Numbered from the stretch's first letter, positions 45,333-54,019 are shown. The stretch: 64,000 nucleotides of DNA from Candidatus Krumholzibacteriota bacterium (GCA_024276305.1 JAJRXK010000111.1:40474-104473), one strand, 5' to 3'. The notes: generated by a model not told the origin, from the letters alone. Made by a program: numbers and translations.

Positions 45333-46544
45333 GTGGAGACGCGCCGGATCGCAGTGATCGGCGCGGGGGCGGCCGGGCTCATGGCCACGCTCCATGCGGC
45401 CGAAGGTCCCGGCACGGAGGTCCACCTCTTCGAGTCCACCCGCGATGGGGGTCGCAAGATCCTCATCAGCGGGGGTGGGCGGTGCAATGTTCTGCCCGAG
45501 ACTCTTCAACCCGAACGCTACATCAGTGACTCCTCTCCGAATACCCTCCGGCGGATGCTCTGCGCGTGGCCCCTCGAGGAGCAGAGAGCCTTCTTCGAAG
45601 AGCGGCTCGGCCTTCCCCTGGCCCTCGAAACAGAGACCCACAAGTACTTTCCCCGATCGGGACGAGCCCGCGATCTGCGTGACGCGTTGGTCGATGCCGT
45701 CCGGCGCTCGGGCGCGAAGCTCCACTTCGACACCCCGGTGAACGGTTTGGATGCCACCGATGCCGGGTGGACGCTCCACACCGCCGAGGGTTTCTTCGGG
45801 GCCCACGCAGTCATCGTGGCCACCGGCGGATTGTCCTTTCCCAAGACCGGCTCCGATGGGAGTGGGCTGGGCTGGGCCAAGACCCTGGGGCTCGAAGTCG
45901 TCCCCCCCTACGCCGCGCTCACCCCTCTCACCACCGACCGCAAGAGTCATCACCGGCTCGCGGGCCTCTCGGTCACCGTTCGACTCTCCGTCGGCTGCGG
46001 TCCTTCGAAAGAGGAGAGCTGTGGCGGATTCCTCTTCACGCATCGGGGGTACAGCGGACCGAGTGTCCTCGACATCTCTCACCGTCCGGTGCGCGACCCC
46101 CACATCGATCTTCGGGTGAACTGGACCGGCAGAGACGAAGCCTGGTGGGAGGACCTTCTCTGCGCTCGGGCAAGACCTTCGGTGGGGGCGGTGTTGCGCG
46201 AGCGCCTTCCCTCCCGTTTGGTCCGACTCCTCTGCGAGGAATCCGCCTGCGACGCGGGGACTCCCACCGCCGAACTCCGTCGAAACGACCGACGACGGCT
46301 GGTCTCCCATCTCTGCGACTATCGACTCCCCTGGTCCGGCCACGAGGGTCTGGCCCGAGCCGAAGTCACCGGAGGCGGAATCCGGCTCTCGGAGGTCGAC
46401 CGCAGAAGCCTGGAAAGCAAGGGCCATGCGGGCCTGTTCTTCTGCGGGGAAGTCCTCGATGCCTTTGGTCCCATCGGGGGACACAACTTCGCCTGGGCCT
46501 GGTCCACCGGGCGCAGTGCGGGTCGAGGAGCAGCACGGCTGTGA
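45333..46544 (+). CDS. HI0933/YhiN-family FAD-dependent oxidoreductase
   Basis: 403 residues from GTG 45333, immediately after the protease stop. The N-terminus has the FAD-binding IAVIGAGAAGLMATLH, then RKILISGGGRCNV, a sequence specific to the HI0933 (BaiN/YhiN) family, VIVATGGLSFPKTGSDGSG in the middle and GPIGGHNFAWAWSTG at the C-terminus. No signal peptide. The family is also labelled aminoacetone oxidase-like; the physiological substrate is not established. Length fits the family (about 390-420). It may be co-transcribed with the protease, though no functional link is obvious. Confidence 0.88.
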   Translation: METRRIAVIGAGAAGLMATLHAAEGPGTEVHLFESTRDGGRKILISGGGRCNVLPETLQPERYISDSSPNTLRRMLCAWPLEEQRAFFEERLGLPLALETETHKYFPRSGRARDLRDALVDAVRRSGAKLHFDTPVNGLDATDAGWTLHTAEGFFGAHAVIVATGGLSFPKTGSDGSGLGWAKTLGLEVVPPYAALTPLTTDRKSHHRLAGLSVTVRLSVGCGPSKEESCGGFLFTHRGYSGPSVLDISHRPVRDPHIDLRVNWTGRDEAWWEDLLCARARPSVGAVLRERLPSRLVRLLCEESACDAGTPTAELRRNDRRRLVSHLCDYRLPWSGHEGLARAEVTGGGIRLSEVDRRSLESKGHAGLFFCGEVLDAFGPIGGHNFAWAWSTGRSAGRGAARL

Positions 46545-46710
46545 TTTCCCGAACTGCCCGGTGTCTCTCTCTCTGAGCCCCAGTGCTCACCATCGTCGAA
46601 CAACGACTCGACGCACAGGGGTGTCGGCATTTCCCGATCGTGCCAGAAAGGTGTAGGATATATGGAGCCAACATCCTTCGCCCGACTCGCTGCGCTCGTG
46701 GAGGCCCCCT

Positions 46711-47370
46711 GTGCGTCGTCGATGGTCGCTGATGCGGTCGACTCAGAACTCCACCTTCGGCCTTGGAGCCGAAAGGGAAGCGCTTCTTCTGCAACAGTGG
46801 AGCGAGAGTGCGGATGCCCGCCGGCGGGAGGAGTTGGCGACGCAGCTCCTGACCGGGCGGCAACGAGCCATTTACATCTGGTGCCGCAAGCAGGAGTCGG
46901 ATCCGGACCTCGCTCAAGACTTGACGCAGGAGATCCTCCTTCGGGCCCTCACCGCGATGCGCAAGGTGGAGACCCGCATCCACTGCTTCGGAGCCTGGAT
47001 CTTCACTCTCACTCGCAACCATTGTGCGAATCACCGTCGAACGCAGAGCCGGCGCCCGTCGATCGATGGTCAAGTAGAGATCCATCGCCTCTTCTCCACC
47101 GCTCCGGGCCCGGACACCTTGGCCGAAGCTCGACAGGAGCGCGAACTGGCGCGGTCCTGGATGCAGACGGCTCTCTCTTCCACGGAGCGAGTGGCCCTCT
47201 GGATGCGAGTGGTCGACGAACGATCTCTCGACCACATCGCAGAGTCGCTGGGGTTGGAAGATCGCGACCGCGTCCGCGTTCTCTTGCAACGGGCACGGCG
47301 TCGTCTCTTGCGGGCGGCCAAAGATCGAATGGCCCCCACCGATCCCCCTTCGAAGGAGATGCGGGCATGA
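46711..47370 (+). CDS. ECF-type RNA polymerase sigma factor
   Basis: 219 residues from GTG 46711, supported by GGAGG six bases upstream. Region 2 is RQRAIYIWCRKQESDPDLAQ followed by DLTQEILLRALTAM, with the -10-recognition segment FGAWIFTLTRNHCANHRR; region 4 is ALSSTERVALWMRVVDERSL then IAESLGLEDRDRVRVLLQRA with the recognition helix. There is no region 1 or region 3, so it belongs to the ECF group. Its stop overlaps the start of a membrane zinc-finger protein (ATGA), which is the usual arrangement for a cognate anti-sigma factor. The next gene is a secreted TPR-CHAT protein. Confidence 0.9.
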   Translation: MRRRWSLMRSTQNSTFGLGAEREALLLQQWSESADARRREELATQLLTGRQRAIYIWCRKQESDPDLAQDLTQEILLRALTAMRKVETRIHCFGAWIFTLTRNHCANHRRTQSRRPSIDGQVEIHRLFSTAPGPDTLAEARQERELARSWMQTALSSTERVALWMRVVDERSLDHIAESLGLEDRDRVRVLLQRARRRLLRAAKDRMAPTDPPSKEMRA

Positions 47371-47990
47371 ACGACTGTCCCTCCTGCGAAGAGATTCCCG
47401 AATGGGCGACGGCCCAACCCGGAGACGCGCGCCGAGACCACGTCGACGAATGCCCGCGGTGTCGGAGTTGGTGGCTCGAGTATCAGGACTTCGAATCCCA
47501 AAGACTTCCCGCGTCCCTGAGTCCCCGAGAGGTGCGGGACGCAGTGGAAGAGATCGGCTTCGCTCGGCCTCCCCTGGATCGCAGCCCGGCTCTCCGAAGG
47601 AGCTGGTGGATCGCGGCCTGCCTTCCTCTCCTCTTGGCGGGGGCCTGGTGGGGGTCGACTCTGCTCGATCCCTCCCCTCCCCGGTGGAGAGGTGGCCCCG
47701 AAGTGGGACCCCAACTTCCCTTCGATGTCGCCTACCAGACGAAGGTGGCTCGGATCGAGGGAGTGGGCGCCGAAGTCCAGGAGATCCGTTGGCTCTGGCT
47801 GGGGTCCGATCTGGGTTCCCTGGGCGAGAAGGTCTGGCACCGCGACGTGGACTTCCAGTCCACCCACCTCAGCCTGGAAGTCGGTCCCGCTCCCCCGGCC
47901 TCGCGCTACTGGCAGGTGGAATGGTCGGATGTCTCTGGACACACCGCTTCCGGCCCCCTGACCGAAGTGCAGCCGGCGGATCAACCCTGA
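47367..47990 (+). CDS. Probable anti-sigma factor: zinc-finger, single TM, periplasmic domain
   Basis: 207 residues; ATG overlaps the sigma factor stop by four bases. The cytoplasmic N-terminus contains CPSCEEIPEWA and then HVDECPRCRSWW, an H-x3-C-x2-C site as in zinc-binding anti-sigma (ZAS) domains. One TM helix lies at about 78-95 (WWIAACLPLLLAGAWWGSTL). The remaining 110 residues (periplasmic) look like a beta-sandwich (VAYQTKVARIEGVGAEVQEI, SLEVGPAPPASRYWQVEW). By position and domain order it should hold the sigma factor at the membrane until the periplasmic side is cut or sensed. The next gene, 28 bases downstream, encodes an exported caspase-like CHAT protein that could provide the cut; that link is inference. 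Confidence 0.8.
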   Translation: MNDCPSCEEIPEWATAQPGDARRDHVDECPRCRSWWLEYQDFESQRLPASLSPREVRDAVEEIGFARPPLDRSPALRRSWWIAACLPLLLAGAWWGSTLLDPSPPRWRGGPEVGPQLPFDVAYQTKVARIEGVGAEVQEIRWLWLGSDLGSLGEKVWHRDVDFQSTHLSLEVGPAPPASRYWQVEWSDVSGHTASGPLTEVQPADQP

Positions 47991-48018
47991 TCCCGCTCCC
48001 TCGAGGAAGGCATCGGCA

Positions 48019-50550
48019 ATGCGGTCCCCTTCCGCGGCGGGAATCCTCTTCGGCCTGGTCTGGTTGGCCATCGCCGAAGTGGCGGTCGGCCTTCCCTCAC
48101 CCACCGCACGACTCGAGAGGCTGCGCGCCCTTCACCGCCGCAGCCAACCCGATTCGGTCCGCACCCTGGCCCAGGATTGGCTCTCCCAGGAACCCTTCCG
48201 CCGTCCCGGACCCGAACGCTGCGACCTGCTGACGACCTGGGGGATCGTCGAAGCCTCCTTCGGAAGAGGACGCAGAGCGGAGCCCCTGCTTCGCGAAGCC
48301 CTCGACCTGAGTCGGGCCGAGGATCGATGGGATCGAAGCGCCGAACTCCTGCGGTGGGTTGGGGTTTCGGTTGGACTGCAGGGGCGCATCGCCGAGGCGG
48401 ACTCGGTCTACGCAGAGCTCCTCGACGCCGCCCTGGATCTCGACCGCGCCGACCTCGAGGGTTGGGCCCATGTGGGCCGGGGGTGGTGTTCGTTGCAGCG
48501 GGGGGAGTTGCGCGCCAGCATCCGGGAGAACCGTCACGCCCGGGAGCGCTTCCACCAGGCCATGCTCCCCCTCGGATATTCCTGGGCCATGAACACCGAA
48601 GCCATCGCCCTGCGCAGGCTCGGGCACTTCGACGCGGCCCGCACTCTCTACCACCAGGCCATCGAGCACTCCCGGGACATGCCCGGGGCCACGATGATGC
48701 ATGCCATGGCGTTGGCGAATCTGGGCAACCTCGACATGATCCTCGGAGACCCCTCCGAAGCGCTCCGTTCCTTCCGCCAAGCCGAGGCCATCCACCTCGG
48801 CCACCGGCACGAGCGAGAGGCCGCGGTGGTGCGACTCGATCGCTGCACCAGCCTCTTCGCGCTCTCCCGAGAGAGCGAGGCTCTGGCGGGACTCGATTCT
48901 CTCCGGGTCCACAGCCGGGAGCACGGATGGAAGGACCTCGAGGCCAATGCCCTCAATGAGATCGCCCGCATCCAACGCCATTCGAATCGAGAGCTCCAGG
49001 CGATGGCCACCTACGACTCCCTGCGGACCCGGCCCGACCTCCCCTATCGGGCCCGAGAAGATGCGGCCGCCGGGCGCCGCGCGCTGCTCCTCGATCAGGG
49101 TCGGGCCGATCTCGTGGTCGCAGAACTCGATTCCCTTGGGCTATCCGCCGAGCCCTCGATCCGGGCCCAACGAGCCCGCACGCGATCGCGCGCGCTGAGA
49201 GCGCGGGGACAGAACTCCGCCGCTCTGCACGCCATCGCGGCCTGGATCGAGGCCGACTCCCTGGCCCAGATCGGCGACTCCCAACGCCTCGATCTCCTGG
49301 TCGAGGTCGCCCGAGCCGCGAGAGCGGCCGGGCAGCGTTCCCTGCAGAAGCGAGCCCTCGAAGAAGCGGCCACGCGGTGGGAGAGCTATCGATCTCAGCC
49401 ACGAGATCCCCGATGGCGAGAGGAGAGAGCAGAGTGGGCCAGTGAAATCTATCCCATGCTGGCCGAACTCTCCCTCGACCCGAGCTCCGGCCCTCGGGAC
49501 CTCGAAGCCCTCTTCGCACGAATGCAATCCGCCAAGGCCCGCACTCTCCTCGAGCGCATCGAAGGTCCCCGGGCCACCGCGCTGAGTCCCGTAGAAGCTC
49601 CTCGCCGCGACCGAGTCCTGCGCCGAGGAGAGAGCTTCTTGGATCTCTACTTGGCGGTGGACTTCGGGATTCTCTTCACTGCCACCCTGGACTCTCTGGA
49701 AGCGCGAAAGGTACCCGGGCGTGAATTCTGGGCCTCGCGCCTGAGACGCTTGGAGTCGTTGCGCCGACAGGGAGCAGCGGTCGCTCCCGCCGCAAGAGCC
49801 CTGAGGCGGGAACTCCTCGGCCGCGAAGCGGAAGACTCTCTCGAGGAGAGAGAGGTTCTGTGGTGCGGAGACGGGCCCTTCCTCTCCAGCGCCGGGCTCA
49901 TCTCCCCGCGGTGGACCCTGGTCCCGTCCTGGCCCCTCTTGGCCAGGATTCGGGAGAAGAGCGAGAAGATTCGCGGAGGCGTCTGTGCCCAGATCGTGGG
50001 AGAAGCGGATGCAGCAGCCCTCCCCCAGGCCGAGACCGAAGTCGCCTGGTTGCAGAATCGCTTTCCCTCCGCCGACTGCGGGCTCCACCAGCTCTGGCCG
50101 CCGACTTCCTCCATCGCCGCTCTGCACTTCGCGGGACATGTCGCGGTCGACACCGATGTCCCCTGGAACTCCGGCCTCTATCTCCGAGCTCCCGAATCCG
50201 AGGGCGAGAAATGGCCGGCCTGGAAGATTTCCCAGCTCGAGGGGGCGCCCGCGCTGGTGGTGCTCTCCGGATGCGCCACGGTCCGCGGGCGAGACCTTCC
50301 CGGAGAAGGATTGAGTGGGCTCGCGGCGGCCTTCCTCTCGGCCGGAAGCCGGTGCGTGGTCGCCACCCGGTGGCCGGTCGAAGATCGCTTCGCCTTCCGC
50401 TTCATGCGCAGCTTCTACCAAGGGCTCATCCGGAGTCGGAGCGTGGGAGAGTCTCTCGACGATGCCCGGCGCGCCCACCGATCCGACCGGGATCAGCCCG
50501 ACGCCTTCGTGATCGTCGGCGACCCCTCGCTCCGACTCGAATTGGAATAG
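48019..50550 (+). CDS. Exported TPR-CHAT protein
   Basis: 843 residues with a signal peptide (AAGILFGLVWLAIAEVAVG), TPR-like repeats from about 30 to 470 (units such as NTEAIALRRLGHFDAARTLY), a helical linker and a CHAT domain from about 560. The catalytic pair is His707 in LHFAGHV and Cys752 in VLSGCAT, 45 residues apart, identical spacing to the CHAT protein at 26-2716. The end VIVGDPSLRLELE is typical of the family. Unlike that protein this one should be periplasmic. It follows the sigma and zinc-finger genes, and the triad is likely one operon. The substrate is unknown; the periplasmic part of the neighbouring zinc-finger protein is the obvious candidate. Confidence 0.87.
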   Translation: MRSPSAAGILFGLVWLAIAEVAVGLPSPTARLERLRALHRRSQPDSVRTLAQDWLSQEPFRRPGPERCDLLTTWGIVEASFGRGRRAEPLLREALDLSRAEDRWDRSAELLRWVGVSVGLQGRIAEADSVYAELLDAALDLDRADLEGWAHVGRGWCSLQRGELRASIRENRHARERFHQAMLPLGYSWAMNTEAIALRRLGHFDAARTLYHQAIEHSRDMPGATMMHAMALANLGNLDMILGDPSEALRSFRQAEAIHLGHRHEREAAVVRLDRCTSLFALSRESEALAGLDSLRVHSREHGWKDLEANALNEIARIQRHSNRELQAMATYDSLRTRPDLPYRAREDAAAGRRALLLDQGRADLVVAELDSLGLSAEPSIRAQRARTRSRALRARGQNSAALHAIAAWIEADSLAQIGDSQRLDLLVEVARAARAAGQRSLQKRALEEAATRWESYRSQPRDPRWREERAEWASEIYPMLAELSLDPSSGPRDLEALFARMQSAKARTLLERIEGPRATALSPVEAPRRDRVLRRGESFLDLYLAVDFGILFTATLDSLEARKVPGREFWASRLRRLESLRRQGAAVAPAARALRRELLGREAEDSLEEREVLWCGDGPFLSSAGLISPRWTLVPSWPLLARIREKSEKIRGGVCAQIVGEADAAALPQAETEVAWLQNRFPSADCGLHQLWPPTSSIAALHFAGHVAVDTDVPWNSGLYLRAPESEGEKWPAWKISQLEGAPALVVLSGCATVRGRDLPGEGLSGLAAAFLSAGSRCVVATRWPVEDRFAFRFMRSFYQGLIRSRSVGESLDDARRAHRSDRDQPDAFVIVGDPSLRLELE

Positions 50551-50581
50551 GCCCCGCGAGAGGGCCGAGGCTCGACCTCGG

Positions 50582-51667
50582 TCACTCCTTCCACTGCGTC
50601 ACGAAGATATTCGTCTCGCCGGGATTGGAGTGATGGCGGTTGCTCGCGAAGACGAAGCTCTTCCCATCCGGAGCCCACATCGGAAATCCGTCGAAGCCCG
50701 GAGAGTGGGTGACGCGTTCGAGACCCGATCCATCCAGGTTGACCATGAACAGATCGAACTCCCGCTCTCGTCCGGGATAGTTCGTCGAAAAAATGATCTT
50801 CTCGCCCGAAGGGTGGAAGAAGGGCGCGAAGGAAGCGGCGTGCAGCTCCGTCACCTGCTGCTTGTTCGATCCATCCGCATCCATGATGTAGATCTCGAGC
50901 TGCGAGGGACGGATGAGGTCGCGGTCGAGGAGGGAGGTGTAGTCGGCAATCTCTTCTTCGGCCTGTGGATGATAGGCCCGGTAGACGATCTTGGTGCCGT
51001 CGGGGGAGAAGAACGGTCCTCCATCGTAGCCCAGCTCATCGGTGAGCTGGCGCAGATTGGAGCCGTCGAGATCCATGGTGTAGATCTCCAGGTCCCCGGT
51101 GCGCAAGGAGGTGAAGACGATCTTGTCTCCCTGAGGAGACAAGGTGGCCTCGGCATCATAGCGCCAGGCATCGGTGATCCGCTGCGGATCACTTCCATCG
51201 ACATTGGCCACGAAGATGTCGTAGGTGGGATAGAGGGCCCAAACATATCCCTGGCTCATGTCTGCCGGCGGAGGACAGGCCTCGTCCGCGAGGTGAGTCG
51301 AAGCGTAGACGATCTTCTCGTCCCCGGCAAAGAAGTAGGCGCAGGTCGTCCGGCCCTTCCCGGTCGAGACCATCTTCTTGCCCGTACCGTCGAGATTCAT
51401 GGTGAAGATCTGGTCGCAGCCCGCGGTCCCGAAGGTGGACTGAAAGATGAGCTGCTGACTGTCGAAGGAGAAGTAGGCTTCGGCGTTCTCCCCCCCATCG
51501 GTGACCATGGTCAGCTCCGAGAAGTGGGTCTCTCCTTCGGCGGGGGCCAGCTTCGACCCCACCTTGGTGGGCCGAAGATCCGAAGAATCCTTCTCTTGGT
51601 CTGCGCCGCCGCAGGCTCCCAGAAGGGTGATCGAAGAAACGAGCAGCAGAATCAGGGTGCGGCTCAT
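50582..51667 (-). CDS. TolB-like/PD40 beta-propeller lipoprotein
   Basis: 361 residues. Signal peptide with lipobox LLGAC (Cys19) and an acidic linker. The mature part is a WD40/PD40 propeller with recurring units: DQIFTMNLDGTGKKM, YDIFVANVDGSDPQRITDA, LEIYTMDLDGSNLRQLTDE, LEIYIMDADGSNKQQVTE and FDLFMVNLDGSGLERVTHS, each followed by a FSPDGTKIVY-type strand. This is the TolB C-terminal pattern, but it is lipidated and lacks the TolB N-terminal domain. It is 27 bases downstream of an AAA ATPase gene on the same strand and convergent with the CHAT gene. Probable periplasmic scaffold or sensor; no enzyme motif seen. Confidence 0.82.
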   Translation of the reverse strand: MSRTLILLLVSSITLLGACGGADQEKDSSDLRPTKVGSKLAPAEGETHFSELTMVTDGGENAEAYFSFDSQQLIFQSTFGTAGCDQIFTMNLDGTGKKMVSTGKGRTTCAYFFAGDEKIVYASTHLADEACPPPADMSQGYVWALYPTYDIFVANVDGSDPQRITDAWRYDAEATLSPQGDKIVFTSLRTGDLEIYTMDLDGSNLRQLTDELGYDGGPFFSPDGTKIVYRAYHPQAEEEIADYTSLLDRDLIRPSQLEIYIMDADGSNKQQVTELHAASFAPFFHPSGEKIIFSTNYPGREREFDLFMVNLDGSGLERVTHSPGFDGFPMWAPDGKSFVFASNRHHSNPGETNIFVTQWKE

Positions 51668-51694
51668 GCAGGAATCTCCTCGAAGGGGAATGGG

Positions 51695-52834
51695 TCAGGT
51701 CATTCGGCGTTGCAACCAGGCCCCGAAGAATGGGTCGACGAAGTGAATCTGATCTTCGCGTTTCTGCAAGATCTCTCTTTCGGCAAGGCTCTTGAGATTC
51801 TTGCTAACCGTACTCGGCGAACCGAGCCCCAACTGGAAGACCATCCGCTGGGAATGCAAGCGTTCGCGATGGCCCTGGGCCACCGCGAGCACCAAGTTGC
51901 GCTGGTGAGGTGAGAGCTGGTCCCAGGTGCTCTTGAAACCGTAGGCGCCGGCCTCGAGTACATGAGCCAGAGCTGCTCTCAGGGCCGATTCGTCGGCCGC
52001 TCGGCCATCGCGGATCTCCTCGTAGAATGCGTGGGCCAACATCTGCACGTAGTGGCAGGATCGATCGGCCCACTCGACGATGCGAAAGAGGAGATCGACT
52101 TCGACATCCCGACCCGCTTCGCGGAAGCGAGACTCGAGTCCGAGAACCATGGCCTGATCGGGAACCGGATCGAGCACCACGGGCTCGGAAAGCCGGTAGA
52201 AGGGGCTGCGAGCCTCGCTGAACACTCTCTTGGCGGTGCTCTCCCGGCGCAGTACGAAGAGGTAGCTCACCGTCCGTTGCTTGCGAACCGCCTGGGAGAG
52301 CTTGACCAAGAGCGAGTCCTCGGCCACCGAGAGGAGATCCTCGAAGTCGTCGAAGATCACCAACACTCTCCGGCCCCGATCCTCGGCCACCTGGACCGGA
52401 GCATCGAAGAGATTGTCCATCAGCCGCTGGATGTCCCGGTCCCGGTCCCAGAGATCGAGCTGGAGCCCGGGCCTCCCACTCCCGCTGATCGTCACCCGGG
52501 GCAAGAAGGAGGGGACGAGCTGTTGGACCGCCTCCTGCATGCTCTCGATGGACTGCGAAGGCTCCATGGTGAGAGCGCTGGCGTAGATCTCCGCGAAACG
52601 CCGGGGGTTGATGGCCGGAAAGACATCGACATAGACCGGATAGACCTCGTCTCCCTGCCTCAAATCCTCGATGACCGCTCGCAGAAGGCTGGTCTTGCCC
52701 ATCCCCCTTGGGGCCACCAAGGCGAGGTTGCGGCGATCACAGACGCTGCGGACGAGCTCTTTGCGCTCGCCTTCACGGCCGATGAGCCGCGAGGTGTCGA
52801 GGGGTCGACCAAAGCGAAATGGATTCGAACTCAT
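51695..52834 (-). CDS. AAA/STAND-type ATPase with C-terminal winged-helix domain
   Basis: 379 residues, cytoplasmic. Walker A is APRGMGKTSLLR (about 40-51), Walker B VLVIFDDFEDLL (about 155-166), and a sensor-like Arg region follows (SYLFVLRREST). It resembles the archaeal-type ATPase (MNS) family, which opens with a GREGERKELV segment as here. The C-terminal 80 residues (QRNLVLAVAQGHRERLHSQR, LGLGSPSTVSKNLKSLAER, HFVDPFFGAWLQ) form a winged helix. Proteins of this build act as ATP-dependent switches in regulation or defence; neither role is shown. It is upstream of the TolB-like lipoprotein and probably co-transcribed. Confidence 0.8.
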   Translation of the reverse strand: MSSNPFRFGRPLDTSRLIGREGERKELVRSVCDRRNLALVAPRGMGKTSLLRAVIEDLRQGDEVYPVYVDVFPAINPRRFAEIYASALTMEPSQSIESMQEAVQQLVPSFLPRVTISGSGRPGLQLDLWDRDRDIQRLMDNLFDAPVQVAEDRGRRVLVIFDDFEDLLSVAEDSLLVKLSQAVRKQRTVSYLFVLRRESTAKRVFSEARSPFYRLSEPVVLDPVPDQAMVLGLESRFREAGRDVEVDLLFRIVEWADRSCHYVQMLAHAFYEEIRDGRAADESALRAALAHVLEAGAYGFKSTWDQLSPHQRNLVLAVAQGHRERLHSQRMVFQLGLGSPSTVSKNLKSLAEREILQKREDQIHFVDPFFGAWLQRRMT

Positions 52835-52963
52835 CGCGTCGCCGACGTCACCTACCCCATATGGCCCTGGCGGATTCCCGACACCACTACCTGGGCCAAG
52901 CTTCGCTCCTCAGAGTTTTCCACCGATGAGATTCACCGCTTGGCGAAGTCCTCCGGATGAAAC

Positions 52964-52992
52964 TTGCATTCGCCCAAAAAGTAAAGTATCAA
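52964..52992 (+). promoter_or_regulatory. Candidate sigma-70-type promoter for structured RNA
   Basis: TTGCAT at 52964-52969 and TATCAA at 52987-52992 are 17 bases apart, in a locally AT-rich stretch that stands out in this GC-rich region. The predicted start of transcription is at about 52999-53000, exactly where the closing stem of the downstream structured RNA begins. The matches are three of six and four of six to the consensus, so the call rests on spacing and position. Confidence 0.45.
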
Positions 52993-52999
52993 TGGGCGT

Positions 53000-53217
53000 G
53001 GTCTCGGACGGTGAACATGCAAGATCGAGTCCCTCGTGGGCCTGAACGAGCATGAGCACCCCGCATGGAGCGTACGATTCGGGGGGCGTGGGGCACCCAG
53101 ACCGTATTCTCCGTTGCGGTGAACATCGGGGCGATGGGGTCGGTGCGGAATGGATTCCACCGACCATGGAATCGCGCAGGAACCGGTGCTCAGGCTGCCA
53201 TCGTCCGAGACCGCTTT
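53000..53217 (+). ncRNA. Structured noncoding RNA, candidate 6S-like (ssrS)
   Basis: About 215 bases with no credible gene on either strand. The ends pair in an 11-bp perfect closing stem: GGTCTCGGACG at 53000-53010 and CGTCCGAGACC at 53202-53212, followed by GCTTTT. Inside are a hairpin GGTCGGTG/CACCGACC (53138-53145 with 53158-53165), a CTCGT/ACGAG hairpin near 53033-53049 and a CCCCGC/GTGGGG helix (one G-T pair). CGGTGAACAT occurs twice (53009-53018, 53117-53126). Size, long closing helix and the 3' side (GGCTGCCATCGTCCGAGA, compared with the GC-rich 3' arm of 6S RNA) suggest 6S RNA, which binds RNA polymerase. I could not match 6S in detail; tmRNA, RNase P RNA and SRP RNA marks are absent. 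Confidence 0.5.
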
Positions 53218-53253
53218 TCCGATTCCGGTGAGTGAACGTGGTTAGCCACCGGT

Positions 53254-53285
53254 AACGACGGGAGCGAGGATTCGCTCCCGTCGTT
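53254..53285. terminator. Strong hairpin, terminator-like
   Basis: A 13-bp perfect stem (AACGACGGGAGCG / CGCTCCCGTCGTT) with a 6-base loop. It lies 37 bases after the candidate noncoding RNA on plus and 65 bases after the stop of the epimerase-like gene on minus, so it could terminate either. No clean T-run follows on either side. Confidence 0.45.
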
Positions 53286-53350
53286 CTTCGTGGGCGAAGA
53301 ATCGGCTCTTCGAATCGGGGCTGCCACCTCCGACGACGCGTCGATCGACT

Positions 53351-54019
53351 TCAGCCCCGACCCTCGCGTAGCTCTCGGACCGCCACTCCGTAGTCCTCGG
53401 CCGAGAAGATGGGATATCCGCCCACGAGCTCGTCCGCGCCGGCGTCCACCAGAGCATCTCGGGTTCGAGACCAGACTCCTCCGTCGGCCTCGATGGCATA
53501 GGACCACCCTCCTCGGCGGCGGAGGGCGACAAGCTCCCCAATCCGCGCGTAAGTGGCTGGGTCGAAAGGAGTTCTCTCTCGGGGATTCACTCCCAGGGGA
53601 TTCACCACTCCCACCCGTCCCAGCCAGGCTTCGAGAGCCCGCACGGGGGTCGAAGGCAGGATCGCCAGGCCTGGAACCGCGCCCCCTTCCTCGATGGCGG
53701 CGAGGAGGGGCCCAGGATCCTCGACCGCCTCGAGGTGGAAGGTCAGACGATCCACCCCTCGGTCCAGATACTGCGCGGCCACTGGGGAGGGATCTCCGAC
53801 CAGGAGGTGGACATCGATGCACCGGGCCCCGTAGCTCCGAAGGCGATCGATATCTTGGGGCTCGAAGCAACGATCCCCGCCCCAGGATCCGTCCATCACA
53901 TCAAGATGCAGGCCATCGACTCCCGCGAGGTGGAGAGCCTCGACTTCCTCGGCCCACCTTTCGGGGGCTGCGCCCCGGAAGGAAGCCCAGATTCGGGGGA
54001 GAGAGAGGCGATCGTTCAC
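53351..54019 (-). CDS. Ribulose-phosphate 3-epimerase-like TIM-barrel protein
   Basis: 222 residues, the right length for the family. Metal and catalytic positions are visible: His and Asp in GLHLDVMDGSW, His in IDVHLLVGDP, Asp in EADGGV; HLEA and the C-terminal GGYPIFSAEDYG also fit. The usual phosphate-binding loop NPGFGGQ is replaced by NPLGVNPRERTPF, and the N-terminus has LPRIWASF instead of IAPSLLSAD. The true enzyme interconverts ribulose-5-phosphate and xylulose-5-phosphate; the altered phosphate loop raises the possibility of another sugar phosphate. It is divergent from the glycerophosphodiesterase gene (about 100 bases apart). Confidence 0.72.
   Translation of the reverse strand: MNDRLSLPRIWASFRGAAPERWAEEVEALHLAGVDGLHLDVMDGSWGGDRCFEPQDIDRLRSYGARCIDVHLLVGDPSPVAAQYLDRGVDRLTFHLEAVEDPGPLLAAIEEGGAVPGLAILPSTPVRALEAWLGRVGVVNPLGVNPRERTPFDPATYARIGELVALRRRGGWSYAIEADGGVWSRTRDALVDAGADELVGGYPIFSAEDYGVAVRELREGRG

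Noticed and set aside
50565..50581. CCGAGG/CCTCGG hairpin between convergent CHAT and TolB-like genes
   Set aside because: Position is right for a terminator but the stem is six base pairs and no T-run follows.
53000..53217. tmRNA, RNase P RNA or SRP RNA
   Set aside because: No CCA end or tag-peptide region, no RNase P core sequences, and no SRP GGAAGGAAGCAGC-type loop.
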